Part shown: positions 21,479 to 32,410 of the stretch, piece after piece
Layout of the letters: each line of letters begins with the position of its first letter
How positions within the stretch are numbered: position 1 is the first letter of the stretch
Origin: Onthophagus taurus
Taxonomy: Eukaryota; Arthropoda; Insecta; Coleoptera; Scarabaeidae
Reading direction: 5' to 3'
NCBI RefSeq assembly: GCF_036711975.1
Contig: NC_091970.1
Location: 10,237,501 to 10,301,500, forward strand
Length of the DNA: 64,000 nt
Translations under genes and position numbers: made by a program
Notes under the pieces: model-generated
Database searches by the model: none
What the model was told of the DNA's origin: nothing
Seen by the model: only the letters and a program-made list of their open reading frames with translations

Positions 21479-24291
21479 ATGGCTTTATCTTTTTATTATC
21501 AGAACGTTCGGGGTCTTCGCACCAAACTGCAATCTTTGCATAATAACCTCTTGAATGCGGATTTTGATGTCGTGTGCCTCACTGAAACGTGGTTACATCC
21601 CGGTATTTATTCCTCTGAAGGGTTTCCTTCCTCCTTTAATGTTTTTAGATGCGATCGCCCGAACGTCGCCGACAACAGTTTGCGCGGTGGGGGTGTTCTT
21701 ATTGGAGTTGCAGCGTATCTTCCTGCAATTCTTCAGTCCGCCTGGTTCACTAGTGTTGACGCTGTCGGTGTAACGTTGCGCTCGGGATGCACGACGATTC
21801 ATATTTGTTGCGTTTATATTCCCCCTCACGATATTACTTCCCTAAATAATTTTTTAAATCAATTAACCTTAACTATCGAAAGTAAACCTAATGATCGTTT
21901 TATAATTTGTGGAGACTTTAATTTGCCTGAATTAAACTGGTCACTTGACTTGGATTCCGGTTTCGCCACTGCTTCCGGATCCGTCAGCGCCCGCTCCAGT
22001 GAATTTCTGGATGTTCTTTCCCTTTGCGGACTTAACCAACTAAATTATCATAAAAATTCTTATGTAAACACACTTGATCTTGTTATTACGAATTCTGCTG
22101 ATGTACATCAATTATCTCTTTGTAGTGATCCATTGCTTCCTGAGGACAGTGCGCACTCCACTCTAAAGTTTTCCTGCTCAATTTCATTTACTCGTTCATT
22201 ATCTATACATCATGGTGATGCTTTTTGTTTTAGAAAAGCCCAGTTTCCTGAATTGAATGAGTACTTTAATGGAATTGACTGGGAATCAAAGCTCGCTGGT
22301 CGTGATATCAATGACGCTGTTCAAATTTTTTATAACTATGTTAATACTGCTATTCGCGAATTTGTCCCTTTAAAACGCAAAGCTATCAAGGGTTTTCCCA
22401 GTTGGTTTTCATATAGTACCATTAAAGTAATTCGAGAGAAAAGGAGGGCGCACTGTAGATGGAAGCGTTTTAAAAACCGACTTGACTACCTCACTTTTTC
22501 AATTCTAAGGAGTCGTGCAACGTATCTAATCCATCACAATTACATGGAGTATGTTAAAAGAGCTGAAAGTAATATGCAATCTGATCCAAAGGTGTTTTGG
22601 GCTTTTACTAAGTCTAAGAAGCGCGCGGATGTCATTCCTTCTACGATGTCATGGAATGGAACTGTTGTCGGCGATGGTGTCAGAGTATGCTCATTGTTTG
22701 CTGATTTCTTTTCTTCGGTTTTTGTGGATCCTGCTCCAATCCAGCAGAATGTCGATTGTATAGAAATGGATACCCTTCCTTTGAGTCAGATGCAGTTTGA
22801 CAGAATTGAGGTTGAGGAGGCCCTGATGGTATTCCATCAATTTTAATCAAGGAATGTTCACACTCTCTGTCCCTTCCTTTAACTATTTTATTTAATGCTT
22901 CATTGAAAGTGGGTGTCTTTCCTTTATTGTGGAAGCGGGCTTTTATTCTTCCCATTTTTAAATCTGGGGACCGTGGTGCTATATCCGATTACCGCCCCAT
23001 ATCTATTTTGCCAGCATTTGGGAAAGTGTTGGAGAAAGTAGTTCATGCACGTCTATTCTTTGCCCTTAAGTCTAAAATCAATTCTAGACAACATGGTTTT
23101 TTTGCTGGTCGCTCGGTGGAGAGTAACTTGCTTGAATATACCCAGTATATCTTATCTACTCTGGATGATTCTTGTCAGGTTGATTCAGTTTATACGGATT
23201 TTAGTAAAGCTTTCGACCGGGTGGATCACAACTTACTTCTGTCCAAACTAAAGAAGTTTGGTGTTCAGGGAAATCTTCTGCAATGGCTTGCTTCCTATCT
23301 GAAGGAGAGATGCCAGATTGTTTCGGTTAATGGTTTTTTCTCTAATCCTGTGTCGGTTCCTTCTGGTGTTCCACAGGGTAGCCATCTGGGCCCTTTACTG
23401 TTTAATATTTATGTTAACGACATATTTGACGTCGTTAATTATGCCCAATGTTTAATGTATGCTGACGATTTAAAACTCTTTCTCCGTATCTCCTCACCTC
23501 TTGATTGTTCTAAACTGCAATCTGACTTAAACAATCTACATGCTTTTTGCTTAAATAATCGCCTTTCATTAAACTTATCAAAGTGTAATGTTATTTCCTT
23601 CTCTAGGAGGGTGAACACAATCCACTACAATTATAGCGTCGCTGGTGAGAGGTTGCAACGTGTCTCATTTATTAGAGATTTGGGTGTTACATTTGATTAT
23701 AAATTATTATTTGATAAACATATCGATACTGTTGTCTCCAAAGCCTGGCGTATGTTAGGATTTATTATGAGATCAACGGTAGCTTTTTCAAACATTGCTG
23801 CAATTAGAAATCTCTATTTTGCCTATGTTTACAGCACACTTAACTTCTGCAGCGTTGTTTGGAATCCTCAGTATCTCTCGTATAAATCTAGAATTGAGCG
23901 TATTCAATCTAAATTCCTCAAATACCTTTGTTTTAAATTTTCCATTCAATACATTGATTACGAATCAACTTGCACTTGTTTTCGTATGTTAACCCTCAAC
24001 CAGCGTCGCTTTTGTGGGGATATATTATATTTTTACAAACTTTTGAACAACAAGTGTGATTCTCCAATGCTTGTTGGTTCTATATGTGTTCACGTTCCTC
24101 CGAGATTACTTCGCTTTGATTTTCTATTTATGACACCTACTCCTAGAACCAATGCCTGTCAAAACTCTCCTTTATTGAGAATGGCAAGATCGGCAAATCG
24201 TGTTAACATAGATCTGTTTCAGCATTCTTTCTATGCATTTAAAAAACTGCTCTTTGCTGCAGTTGGTGTGTTGCCTCGAGCGTTCATTTGA
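21479..24291 (+). pseudogene. LINE ORF2: APE endonuclease plus reverse transcriptase
   Basis: 21479-22846 encodes the endonuclease: YYQNVRGLRTKL, CLTETWLHPG, GGGVLIGV, CGDFNLPELNW (Asp and Asn) and EDSAHSTLKFS (Asp and His), then a linker. 22903-24291 encodes the RT: SDYRPISILPAFGKV, YTDFSKAFDRVDH (Asp), GVPQGSHLGPLLF, CLMYADDLKLFL (catalytic Asp pair) and the thumb. Compared with copy 1, about 10-13 codons of the first RT block (ALRQVALNKGPGADG in copy 1) are deleted at about 22825, with a frame change. ORF2 is therefore inactive. Otherwise it is well preserved: two long open frames, 455 and 462 residues. Confidence 0.92.
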
Positions 24292-24500
24292 TATATGATA
24301 TATTTATATCACCTAAACTTAGTTTTAGTTTTTTTTCCTTTTGAATCCCTTTTGTACTATTAATGTTAATTCATTATTATTATTATTGTGAACTGTAATT
24401 CTATTTTATTTGTATACAATTGGTTGTTTGTGGTACAGTATTATTGGGTTCGACCTGTTTCTGTACCCACATGAAATAAATAAAAAAAAAAAAAAAAATA

Positions 24501-24735
24501 ATAATTTTTTACGCTGGCCAAGTGGGTGGGAAGATGGAAAAGATTCGGAAGAATCCTTTTTATACCAGGAATGTCATTTAATTAAATTAAAGTATCACAC
24601 CACACTTTTAAATTCAACCAATCACGAACAACGTCATTCTTTAAAACTAAGATTGAAATTTTTGACGTTAAATATGATATAACCCCATAGAAAAAATGAT
24701 TGTCAAAAATACCTTTTTAAAATCGTTTCAAAAAA
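24501..24735. other. Upstream region of gene 1
   Basis: 235 bases between the LINE A-tail and the gene 1 start codon. The LINE 3' end thus lies very close to the presumed promoter. No TATA box or repeat can be called with confidence. Confidence 0.4.
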
Positions 24736-26459
24736 ATGTTCCCTCATCTTATCCATTTAATTTTCCTGTTGGGTTCAATGAAAGAATTCGGTACGAATAA
24801 AACGAGCGATGAGTATAATTTAACGGTTTACCACACGAGTAATATTCAAGGAAGATTCGACGATCAGGAGAAAGGTGGGTTGGCGAAGATTTCGCACTAT
24901 CTGACCGAAACGAGAGCTAAAAACCAATCATCTCTTTATTTGGACGCAGGAGGTGTTTTCATCGGCACCGAATTATTCTTCGTACACGGCATAAATGTTA
25001 CATCCGCTGTTATGAACTATTTAAAACCAGACGCGGTGGTAAATAATTACAAAATTATTAATTAAAAATTATTTAATTAATTTTTATGAAGACTTTAGGT
25101 TTTAGCGAATTCCATTTGGGACTTGATCGTTTAAAATGGTATCTTGAACAAATTGAGTTTCCCGTTATCGTTTCAAATATTATCTACGACGACCAAACAT
25201 CTGAGTTTGAAAAGTTGATTGAAACGAAATTAGTTTTGGAAATGGGGGCAAAACAAGTCGGAATTCTTGGATTTATCGACCCCGACGTTAACAAAATCTA
25301 TAAATTGAAAGAATTAAAATTCGAAGATCCCGTATATGCGATTAAAACCCATTTGGAAGCATTAAAAACGATCGATAAAGTAGATATCGTGATCGTTTTA
25401 AGCCATGTAATGAATCATGAATCGGATACTTTTAATTTAGAAGTTATCGCATTAGATGGTGTGAACGCTGTCATTTCCGGTCAATATTTAAAAAATCCCG
25501 AAGATGAAAATGTTATTTGTTATCACGCACAATTTTTTAAGAATAACACTGCGATGCCTGATGGATGTTTTGCGACAAATTTAGGATTTTTTGAAATAAA
25601 TATAAAGGATGATGAAGTTTTTACTGAAGTTTATGAGGTTGCTTTAAGTAAAGTAGATGAAAAATATACTGAAATGATCCAACCCTTTGTAGATAACGTA
25701 ACAGAATTTAACGAAGAAATTATAGGGACGAGTAAAGTTTTTTTAGACGGCGAAAACTGTTGGAAACAAGAATGCAACTTTGGAAATTTATTGGCAGACT
25801 CAATGATTTATTATCGCTCAATTCGTTATAAAGGTTTAGATTGGTCCGATACCCCAATCGCGATAATAAACGCGCGCTCATTAAAACAAAGTATAAACAC
25901 CACTTCGCATAATTATAAATTAAGAAAAATCGACATCCTTTCATCGATTTCCAACAACGAAATATTATATTTAATCGAATTAGAAGGTGTATATCTAAGA
26001 GAAATTTTAAATTATGGTTTAACAATGTTAAAATCGGACTCGATCAAAGAAGAAAAAGAAATGAATCAAAAATATTTATCCGTATCCGGAATTTATGCAA
26101 TTTATGATTACAATCATACGGAGTCAATTTTAGTCAGATGCGCGCATTGCCGAGTACCAAAATACTCGGATATCACGTCAAATATGATTTATAAGATCAT
26201 AACGAGTCAATTTATGGCTTTAGGAGGAGATGGATACACGCAACTTGCAATTAATGCGAGAACCATCAAACCGATGTACGCATCAAATTTGGCCTTAAAT
26301 TTGATTGAGTACATTCAAAGTAGAAAGGATATTTTTCCCGAGGTTCAAGAACGAATCACTTTTATTGAGTATACTGAGGATTCTAGTCGTTTTAGTACGA
26401 TTATTTCAGTGGTTTTATTGTTGTGTTTATTGTTAATAAATTTTTTATTATATTTTTAA
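24736..26459 (+). CDS. 5'-nucleotidase/apyrase-like protein, probable pseudoenzyme (gene 1)
   Basis: Two exons, 24736-25038 and 25092-26459, with a 53-bp GT-AG intron in phase 0, give a predicted 556-residue protein, the usual family length. An N-terminal hydrophobic stretch (HLIHLIFLLG) suggests a signal peptide, and the C-terminus (STIISVVLLLCLLLINFLLYF) looks like a GPI-attachment or membrane segment, so it should be an extracellular surface protein. The C-domain is recognisable: LSVSGIYAIYD, VRCAHCRVPKYSD, MALGGDGYTQL. The catalytic signature is gone. Where active relatives have HxNDxHG it reads HTSNIQG. GD becomes GG (LDAGGVFIGT), GNHEFD becomes GFSEFH, and GGHxH/N becomes SGQYL. Only SH at LSHVMN is kept. 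Frames are fully open, so this is not a simple pseudogene. Nucleotide hydrolysis is unlikely; a binding or scaffolding role is only inference. Confidence 0.88.
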
Positions 26460-26766
26460 TTATGATGTGATTTTTTTATCAATTTAAAGATCGATTTCTA
26501 ATTATTAAAAAAATATGTGTATAGTAGAAACCACGAGAGCTGGCAGTGACTTGACGTTTAAAAATGGTATGAATCAAGATATGGACGTACGACTTAGATT
26601 ATTTCACCACATACATTTAAATGTATGTTGGGTTAGTAATGGAGATTATATGTCAAACATTGTCAAATTTAGGAAAAGTTAAGAGCGAAAAATCGTTAAT
26701 ATTAATTTATAATAAAATGTATGTAATTATTTATTTATTTATCGAATACTCTAAAAGGTTATCCGT
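26460..26766. other. Gene 1 downstream region, no clear feature
   Basis: AT-rich 3' flank. A plus-strand ORF (26621-26929) runs into the hairpin MITE that follows and has no recognisable family. Confidence 0.4.
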
Positions 26767-26876
26767 CCAATCGGAACAGATGGTGCGTCCCAGACAGTAC
26801 GTCGCGCCTTTATCTTGCCTACATAAAGAAATAAGGCGCGACGTCCTGTCTGGGACGCACCATCTGTTCCGATTGG
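26767..26876. mobile_element. 110-bp hairpin MITE
   Basis: The arms CCAATCGGAACAGATGGTGC... and their complement ending CCGATTGG form a near-perfect inverted repeat of about 47 bp per side around a 15-base loop. The sequence is distinctly GC-richer than its surroundings. No ORF is present. A target duplication is not evident. Confidence 0.75.
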
Positions 26877-27350
26877 CCGGAACCCTCGTCACCCCGCAGA
26901 GCTTATTTCTGTTTATTTTTAATTTGTAATTACATTAAATCGCTCTTAAAAAAATAGACATTATTTGACATATTTTGGTCAAATCCGAGAGGAAATCCAC
27001 CCAACCGTTTTCGACATAACGGCGTCTTACTAAACCGCGAAACTGTATGAAATATCGAAAAAATAAAATATGCCACTCATTGAGAACATATCAGACTACT
27101 CCCTGTTCAAAATTAAAATTTTTTCGTACGATAATTTTCGAGAAAAAAAATCGCAAAGTTGATAAAGTTGCCAATTCCGTAAAAAATCGGGTAAATTTTT
27201 CATTTAACTCGCGGTAAAAAGAAAACCGTGGATCCGAAAATTTTCAGATTAACATAAGTTACGTAGAAATGTTCAGTGATTACAACAAACTTTGTTGCAA
27301 TTTTTTTTATGGAGCGGTTGCGAAGATATCGGTCTATAAAGTGAGGGGCC
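26877..27350. other. No recognisable feature
   Basis: AT-rich. The sequence style around 27060-27340 (AATTTTTTCG, GAGCGGTTGCGAAGATATCGG) resembles the ends of insect DNA transposons, but no inverted partner was found. Confidence 0.3.
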
Positions 27351-27900
27351 TTGACTTTTTGCACGGATAGTAGTCTTCTGCCAAAGTTATGTATGTTTTC
27401 TCCAAAATATTTTATCTTTCTTTTGCAGTATTTAGACCTGTTAGTAGTATCTAGTCTTCAGAAAGCAGTATTTAGTCTTCTAGAAGCAGTATCTAGTCTT
27501 TTGCCAAAGTTATGTATGTTTTCTCCAAAATATTTTATCTTTCTTTTGCAGTATTTAGACCTGTTAGTAGTATATATTCTTCAGAAAGCAGTATTTAGTC
27601 TCCACAAAGCAATTTTAGTCTTTAGAAGGCAGTATTTAGTGTTCTAGACGCTGTATTTAGACCTGTCGGAAGTATATAGTCTTCAGAAAGCAGTATTTAG
27701 TCTTTTAGAAGCAGTATCTAGTCTTCTGACAACGTTATATATGTTTTCTCCAACAATATCTTATCTTTCTTTTGCAGTACTTAGACCTGTCAGCAGTATC
27801 TAGTCTTCAGTAAGCAGTATTTAGTCTCCACAAAGCAATTTTAGTCTTCAGAAAGCAGTATCTAATCTTCTGCCAACGTTATGTATGTTTTGTTCTTCAT
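27351..27900. repeat. Tandem repeat, 123-bp higher-order unit
   Basis: The block GCCAAAGTTATGTATGTTTT ... GCAGTATTTAGACCTGTTAG occurs at about 27380 and again 123 bases later, with more diverged copies at about 27729 and 27871. Within it, a shorter motif GAAAGCAGTATTTAGTCTTC is reiterated. The same short motif family appears at 3640-4340. Any ORF here only translates the repeat. Confidence 0.75.
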
Positions 27901-27956
27901 ACTGACAGCTACTTCTTTCTGGGGGTATAGACCATCATCGTTTTGGGAGCCTCTTA

Positions 27957-28148
27957 TTATCTATATGGATCTTGTACCACCCGGTACCTCATTTCTAAAG
28001 CTGTTACTTTGCTTTTGTGCTTATCCTGCATTGGCAAAGTTTCCGCATTGGTGATTTCCTGTCCTGTGCAATAACAAGACAAGTCCATTGGCTTCTTGTT
28101 CATATAATAAATTTTTTGTTTTCTCTGATTAGTAATTTCAGACTTCAT
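27957..28148 (-). pseudogene. Possible LINE RT C-terminal scrap
   Basis: A 63-residue minus-strand frame contains HKSKVTALEMRYRVV, resembling the conserved ALEMRYLRRV block found after the RT domain in several LINE families. Nothing else supports the assignment. Confidence 0.35.
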
Positions 28149-28242
28149 GTGGACTCCTGTTTTTTTGCTGAAGTCTAGTTTATAACTATTGCAATTTCAG
28201 ACTTTGCGCACTATTTCAGACAATAAACGCAGAACATTCAAA

Positions 28243-30060
28243 GATCAATGGATTTTTCAATATTTCTTGAGGCAACGGGAGAAGTGAGGGGAAAGTTGTT
28301 GGAAGCGCTGAATAAAGTTTGGGAAGGGGAAGGGTTTCCGATTGGATGGAGGACGGCGATAATAAGCCCCTTGTACAAGAAGGGAGTGAAGGGAGTAGTG
28401 GAAAGTTATAGGGAAATTAGCTTAATGGACTCGGCGTACAAGATATATGCGAAGGTGCTGCTGCAGAGGTTGGAGGAAGAGATGGAAGAGAAAGGGATCT
28501 TACCGGACGGACAGGCAGGATTTAGAAAGGGAAGGGGCGCGATAGATAACGTGTACATATTGAAGCACTTGGTGGATAAAGAACTGGAAGGGAATGGAGG
28601 GAAGCTTTACGCCCTATTCATAGATCTAAAGGCAGCGTTTGATAAGGTGAATAGAGGGAAGTTATGGGAGGATATGAGGAGGAGAGGGATTACTGGTGGG
28701 ACAATAAACAGGGTGAGGGAGATATACGCAGAGACGATAGCTAGGGTAAAGGTGGGGGACGAGTTAACGGATAGGTTCTGGACAACGAACTTAGTCCCGC
28801 TCTGTTTGCCTTGTATACCGCAGACATGGAAGACAGATTGACCGGTGGGCAGATGGGAGGTGTGGTTGTAGGGAGGAGGAAGGTGCATTCACTGGCTTAC
28901 GCGGACGATTTGGTGGTAGTGGCGAGAGAGGCGAAGGAGATGAAGGCGATGATGCGGAGTTTGGAGAGTTATTTTAGGGGGAAGGCTCTGGAGGTGAATG
29001 TAGGAAAGACAAAGGTTATGAAGTTCTGTAAAGGGGGTAGAAGGAAGAGCGAAGACTGGAGGTGGGAAGGGAAGGAGATAGAGGAGGTGAGGGAGTACAC
29101 ATATTTGGGGTACAGCTTTAGAGAGGACAACAAGGAAGGCGCGCGTGTGAGGGCAATGGCAAAGAAGGCGAATAAGGTGATGGGGCAGGTCTGGTGGTGG
29201 GGAGAGAGATTATTTGGAAGGGATATGGGAAAAAGGAGGATGATATTCGAGTGCTTGATTAGAAATATTATGATGTACGGGGCGGAGCTTTGGGGGTGGA
29301 AAGAGCAAGGGCTGTTGGAAGGCGTACAGGCTAGGTACTGGAGATGGGTTTTGGGGTTGGCAAAAGAGACGCCGGAGTACATAGTCAGAGAAGAGGTGAA
29401 GGTTGATAAGTTAAGAGTGGAGGCGGGTAAAAGGGCGGTACGTTTTGAGGAGAGGGTTGAAGGGAGGTCTCAATGTAAAATTTTGGGGGAGTGCTGGAAA
29501 GAGATTAAGGCAGGGAAAGGGGGTTACGGGCAACGAGGGAGGGAGGAATATTTCAGAAGGGTGGGGTACTCAGTGAAAGCGATAGATGATAGAAGGAGTG
29601 AAGGGATTGAGATGTGGAAAGAGCTGGAGAGCAGGGACAGAGATGTACAGAGGCAAGAAAGAAGGGGGCAGATAAGGGAGAGCAGGTACAACCCTAAGTA
29701 CGAGGAAATAATAACGGAGGGATTGCCGAAGTACCTGTCGGTGGAGGGAGATGAGGAGGGGAAGAGGATGGTGGCAAGATTCAGATGCGGCAATGAGGAG
29801 AGAGCGAATAGGTATTGGATGAGAGGGGTTGTAGGCTATGTGGGGGGGAGTGGGAGTCGTTGGAGCACCTACTGAGGGAGTGTGACGAGCTAAGAGAGGA
29901 GGTGATCGGCTGGAAGCAGGTGCTGGGGGAGGGGGCAGAGGGAAGAGAATGGATGAGGGAGGTGGTGGCGACTAGGCAGCGTAGGGAGATGCGGGGAGGA
30001 GATGGGGAGGGGTAGGATAGGAAATAAAATGTATTGTATTGTAATGTGATATATGTAATT
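28243..30060 (+). mobile_element. Purine-rich LINE, 5'-truncated
   Basis: The plus strand is strikingly G/A-rich compared with its surroundings. It encodes an RT (28248-29875 in two frames) and a C-terminal zinc finger (CRLCGGEWESLEHLLREC) in a third frame at 29815-30015. A short TGTATTGTATTGTAATG tail at about 30030-30050 marks the 3' end. No endonuclease is present, so the 5' part is missing. Confidence 0.82.
28248..30015 (+). pseudogene. LINE reverse transcriptase with C-terminal CCHC finger, three frames
   Basis: The first frame (28248-28780) reads GWRTAIISPLYKKG, SYREISLMDSAYKIYAKVL, QAGFRKGRGAIDNVYIL and LYALFIDLKAAFDKVNR (first catalytic Asp). At about 28785 the GVRQGCPLSP block has been deleted, with a frame change. 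The second frame (28811-29875) resumes with HSLAYADDLVVVA (catalytic Asp pair), TYLGYSF, MYGAELWGW and a long basic tail. The third frame holds the CxxC...HxxxxC finger. Loss of the RT block and two frameshifts make it inactive, although the catalytic Asp boxes remain. Confidence 0.85.
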
Positions 30061-30515
30061 GCAGTATGGTTAAAATTTAATTGTTTGTGGAATGTATTGC
30101 TGATTTGGTACCAATAAACTTATTAATATTTCTTGATTAAGTCTGGTATTTAATTACCAGCAGTAGTGGTGTTTAATTAAAAATTTGAAGGTATGAATCG
30201 GTTTTTTTTTCTATTGTTATGATATCCAAGCTGTTTACAACGATATCTGTTTTACCAACATTCTTACGAACCTTATTTTTCGTTTTTAATCCCACTTTTT
30301 ATATATTTTACTTTGACGTAAATACATTTTGAGACAATTTGAACTTTTTTCATTAACATTACAACTAACTTGTTATTAATTATTATATTAGTATCAAGTA
30401 CATCTATTCTGTAATAGATGGCGCGTTAATTTTTAGATAATAAGACCATTAGATCAAATATCATTTTGACAATTTAAAATAAACGAATTTTGACAGTTCA
30501 AATTTTAAAAAAATA
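30061..30515. other. Upstream region of gene 2
   Basis: AT-rich intergenic DNA. AATAAA occurs near 30113 and could serve as a polyadenylation signal of the preceding LINE. No conserved promoter element was identified. Confidence 0.4.
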
Positions 30516-32275
30516 ATGAACGCTATAAAATTAATAATTTTATTTAACATTTTTAGAATTAATTTATCAAAAACGATTCTTTTAACGATTTTACACAGCA
30601 ACGATATCCACGGTAATTTCGCCGGTGATGATGACGGATTTGGAGGGATTCCAAAAACGTTGCATTTAGTGACACAAATAAAATCGACTTCAACGGAAGA
30701 TAACCCAATAATTTACTTAAACGCGGGTGATATTTTCACGGGAACCATCTGGTATAGCATCCATAGAACGAATATAGCAGCCGATTTTGTTAAATTAATG
30801 CGAGCAGATGCTTTTGTAAAAAAAGAATTAGTGTTTTTAAAAATTTCTTAAAACATTTTCGATTTTAGGCGCTAGGTAATCACGAATTTGATGAAGGTCT
30901 CGATGGGTTGGAGAATTTTTGCGATAAAATCAATCAATCCTTGTTATGTGCAAACGGAGATTTCTCACAAGAAGTGAATATAAAGAGATGTATCCAACCA
31001 AGCGTGATAATAACCCCGAATAATAGCAAATTAAAAATTGGAGTTATTGGTTACATAAATTCTAAAACCGGTTCGTTAACGAAAGTGGGAAAAATTAAAT
31101 TTTCCGATGAAATCGAAGCTGTGAGGAAAGAAGTTGATGTTTTAAAATCGAAAGGGGTTAAAATAATCATCGCTTTGGGTCATTCTGGAATTGAGACTGA
31201 TAAAAAAATCGCGCGAGTTATCGATGGTGTTGATGTCGTCGTTGGGGGGCATTCCCACACTTTTTTATACACCGGGGATCCCCCTACTAATGATGTAGCC
31301 TACGGCGATTATCCGGTTGTAATTCAAAATTTAAATGGAGCGCAAATTCCCGTTGTTCAAGTAGGATACGGTGGAAAATATTTGGGGATTTTAAACCTCA
31401 CCTTGGATTTAGAAGGAAATGTTTTGGAATTTATTGGCAAGCCTGTATTGCTTGATGATAAAATCCCGGATGATAAAGAAGCTGTGGAATTATTAAACAT
31501 TTATAGGTAACTATAAAAATCATTAATCATCACCAATCTTATTCCCCAAAAACAAATTAGACCAGGAGTTGAATCGTTATTAAACGAAGCGATTGGAAAA
31601 AGCAGAGTTTATCTGCAAGGTGGATTATTTTGCCGCAGATTAGAATGCAACTTAGGCAACTTATTAACAGACGCAATGATCTTATACAAAGCCGATTTAA
31701 ATAATGGCCCATTTTGGACTGACACCCCCATCGCTGTCATAAACGGGGGTTCAATAAGAAACAGCATAAACGCTTCTAAATTCGGAGGAATCGTCACTAA
31801 AGCAGATTTATTAGCAGCACTCCCGTTTTCCAACCAATTAATCACAATCACATTAAACTCGACGAGTCTTACAAAAATGTTAGAAATTTCTGTTAGCTCA
31901 AACGGCGAAACGTCATTTGGAGAATTTTTACAAGTATCCGGATTAAAAGTGATTTATAATCTGCTTAAACCGTCATTTAACCGCGTCGATAAGGTGTTGA
32001 TTCGATGCGCGAATTGCGATGTGCCCCGCTACGAAGCAATACGAAATGATGGGATTTATAGGGTTCTAACCTCGAAATATTTAGCGATGGGAGGTGATGG
32101 TTACGACGTTTTGAAAGATACAGCCGATTTAATCGAAGAAAATGAAACGATAAACGAAGTATTAATTAAATACTTAGAAAGTAATGCGATTAATACTAGT
32201 TTAGAAGATAGAGTTCGAACGAAACGAAGAACGCATAGTAAAAGAATTCTTGGTGTCAAGGACGGTAGAATTTAA
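30516..32275 (+). CDS. 5'-nucleotidase/apyrase, catalytic residues intact (gene 2)
   Basis: Three exons, 30516-30815, 30869-31506 and 31561-32275, with GT-AG introns of 53 and 54 bp, give an open 550-residue protein. A hydrophobic N-terminus (LIILFNIFRINL) suggests secretion. The metallophosphatase signature is complete: ILHSNDIHGNF (D30, H32), LNAGDIFTGT, LGNHEFDEGL, ALGHSGIE and VVVGGHSHTFLYTG. The C-terminal substrate domain has INGGSIRNSI, LPFSNQL, LQVSGLKVIY, IRCANCDVPRYEA and AMGGDGYDV. Such enzymes remove phosphate from extracellular AMP or from ADP and ATP; which substrate is not decidable here. The last exon ends in a basic tail (RTKRRTHSKR) without a hydrophobic GPI signal, so this form may be soluble. 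Intron 1 lies at the same place (before LGNHEFD) as in genes 1 and 4; intron 2 is unique to gene 2. A hAT element begins 22 bp after the stop codon. Confidence 0.93.
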
Positions 32276-32410
32276 TTGTAAGAGGACTGCTATATAGTAG
32301 TGATGGGCATAATCGAATGACCATAATCGATTATACACGATCATTTGAGATATCGATTATTCTAAAAAATAATAGATTTGGAATTTACCGACTTCTCCGA
32401 TTGTCTCATT

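Larger units (their letters stand above)
20113..24500 (+). mobile_element. Nearly full-length LINE (CR1/Jockey group), copy 2
   Basis: The order is 5' region, ORF1 (20450-21428, frameshifted), ORF2 (21479-24291, with one deletion) and 3' untranslated region ending in AAATAAATAAAA and an A-run at about 24480-24500. It is the same family as copy 1 at 193-3146, which lacks ORF1. The 5' boundary is uncertain and may include the 28-bp minisatellite. The layout (PHD-finger ORF1, APE endonuclease, RT without RNase H) fits CR1-like clades. Confidence 0.85.

Noticed and set aside
25720..26025. 101-residue minus-strand ORF in gene 1
   Set aside because: Antisense of a well-supported exon.
28969..29382. 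137-residue minus-strand ORF, also 28607-28888 and 29524-29793
   Set aside because: Antisense of the purine-rich LINE; the purine bias removes stop codons on the other strand.
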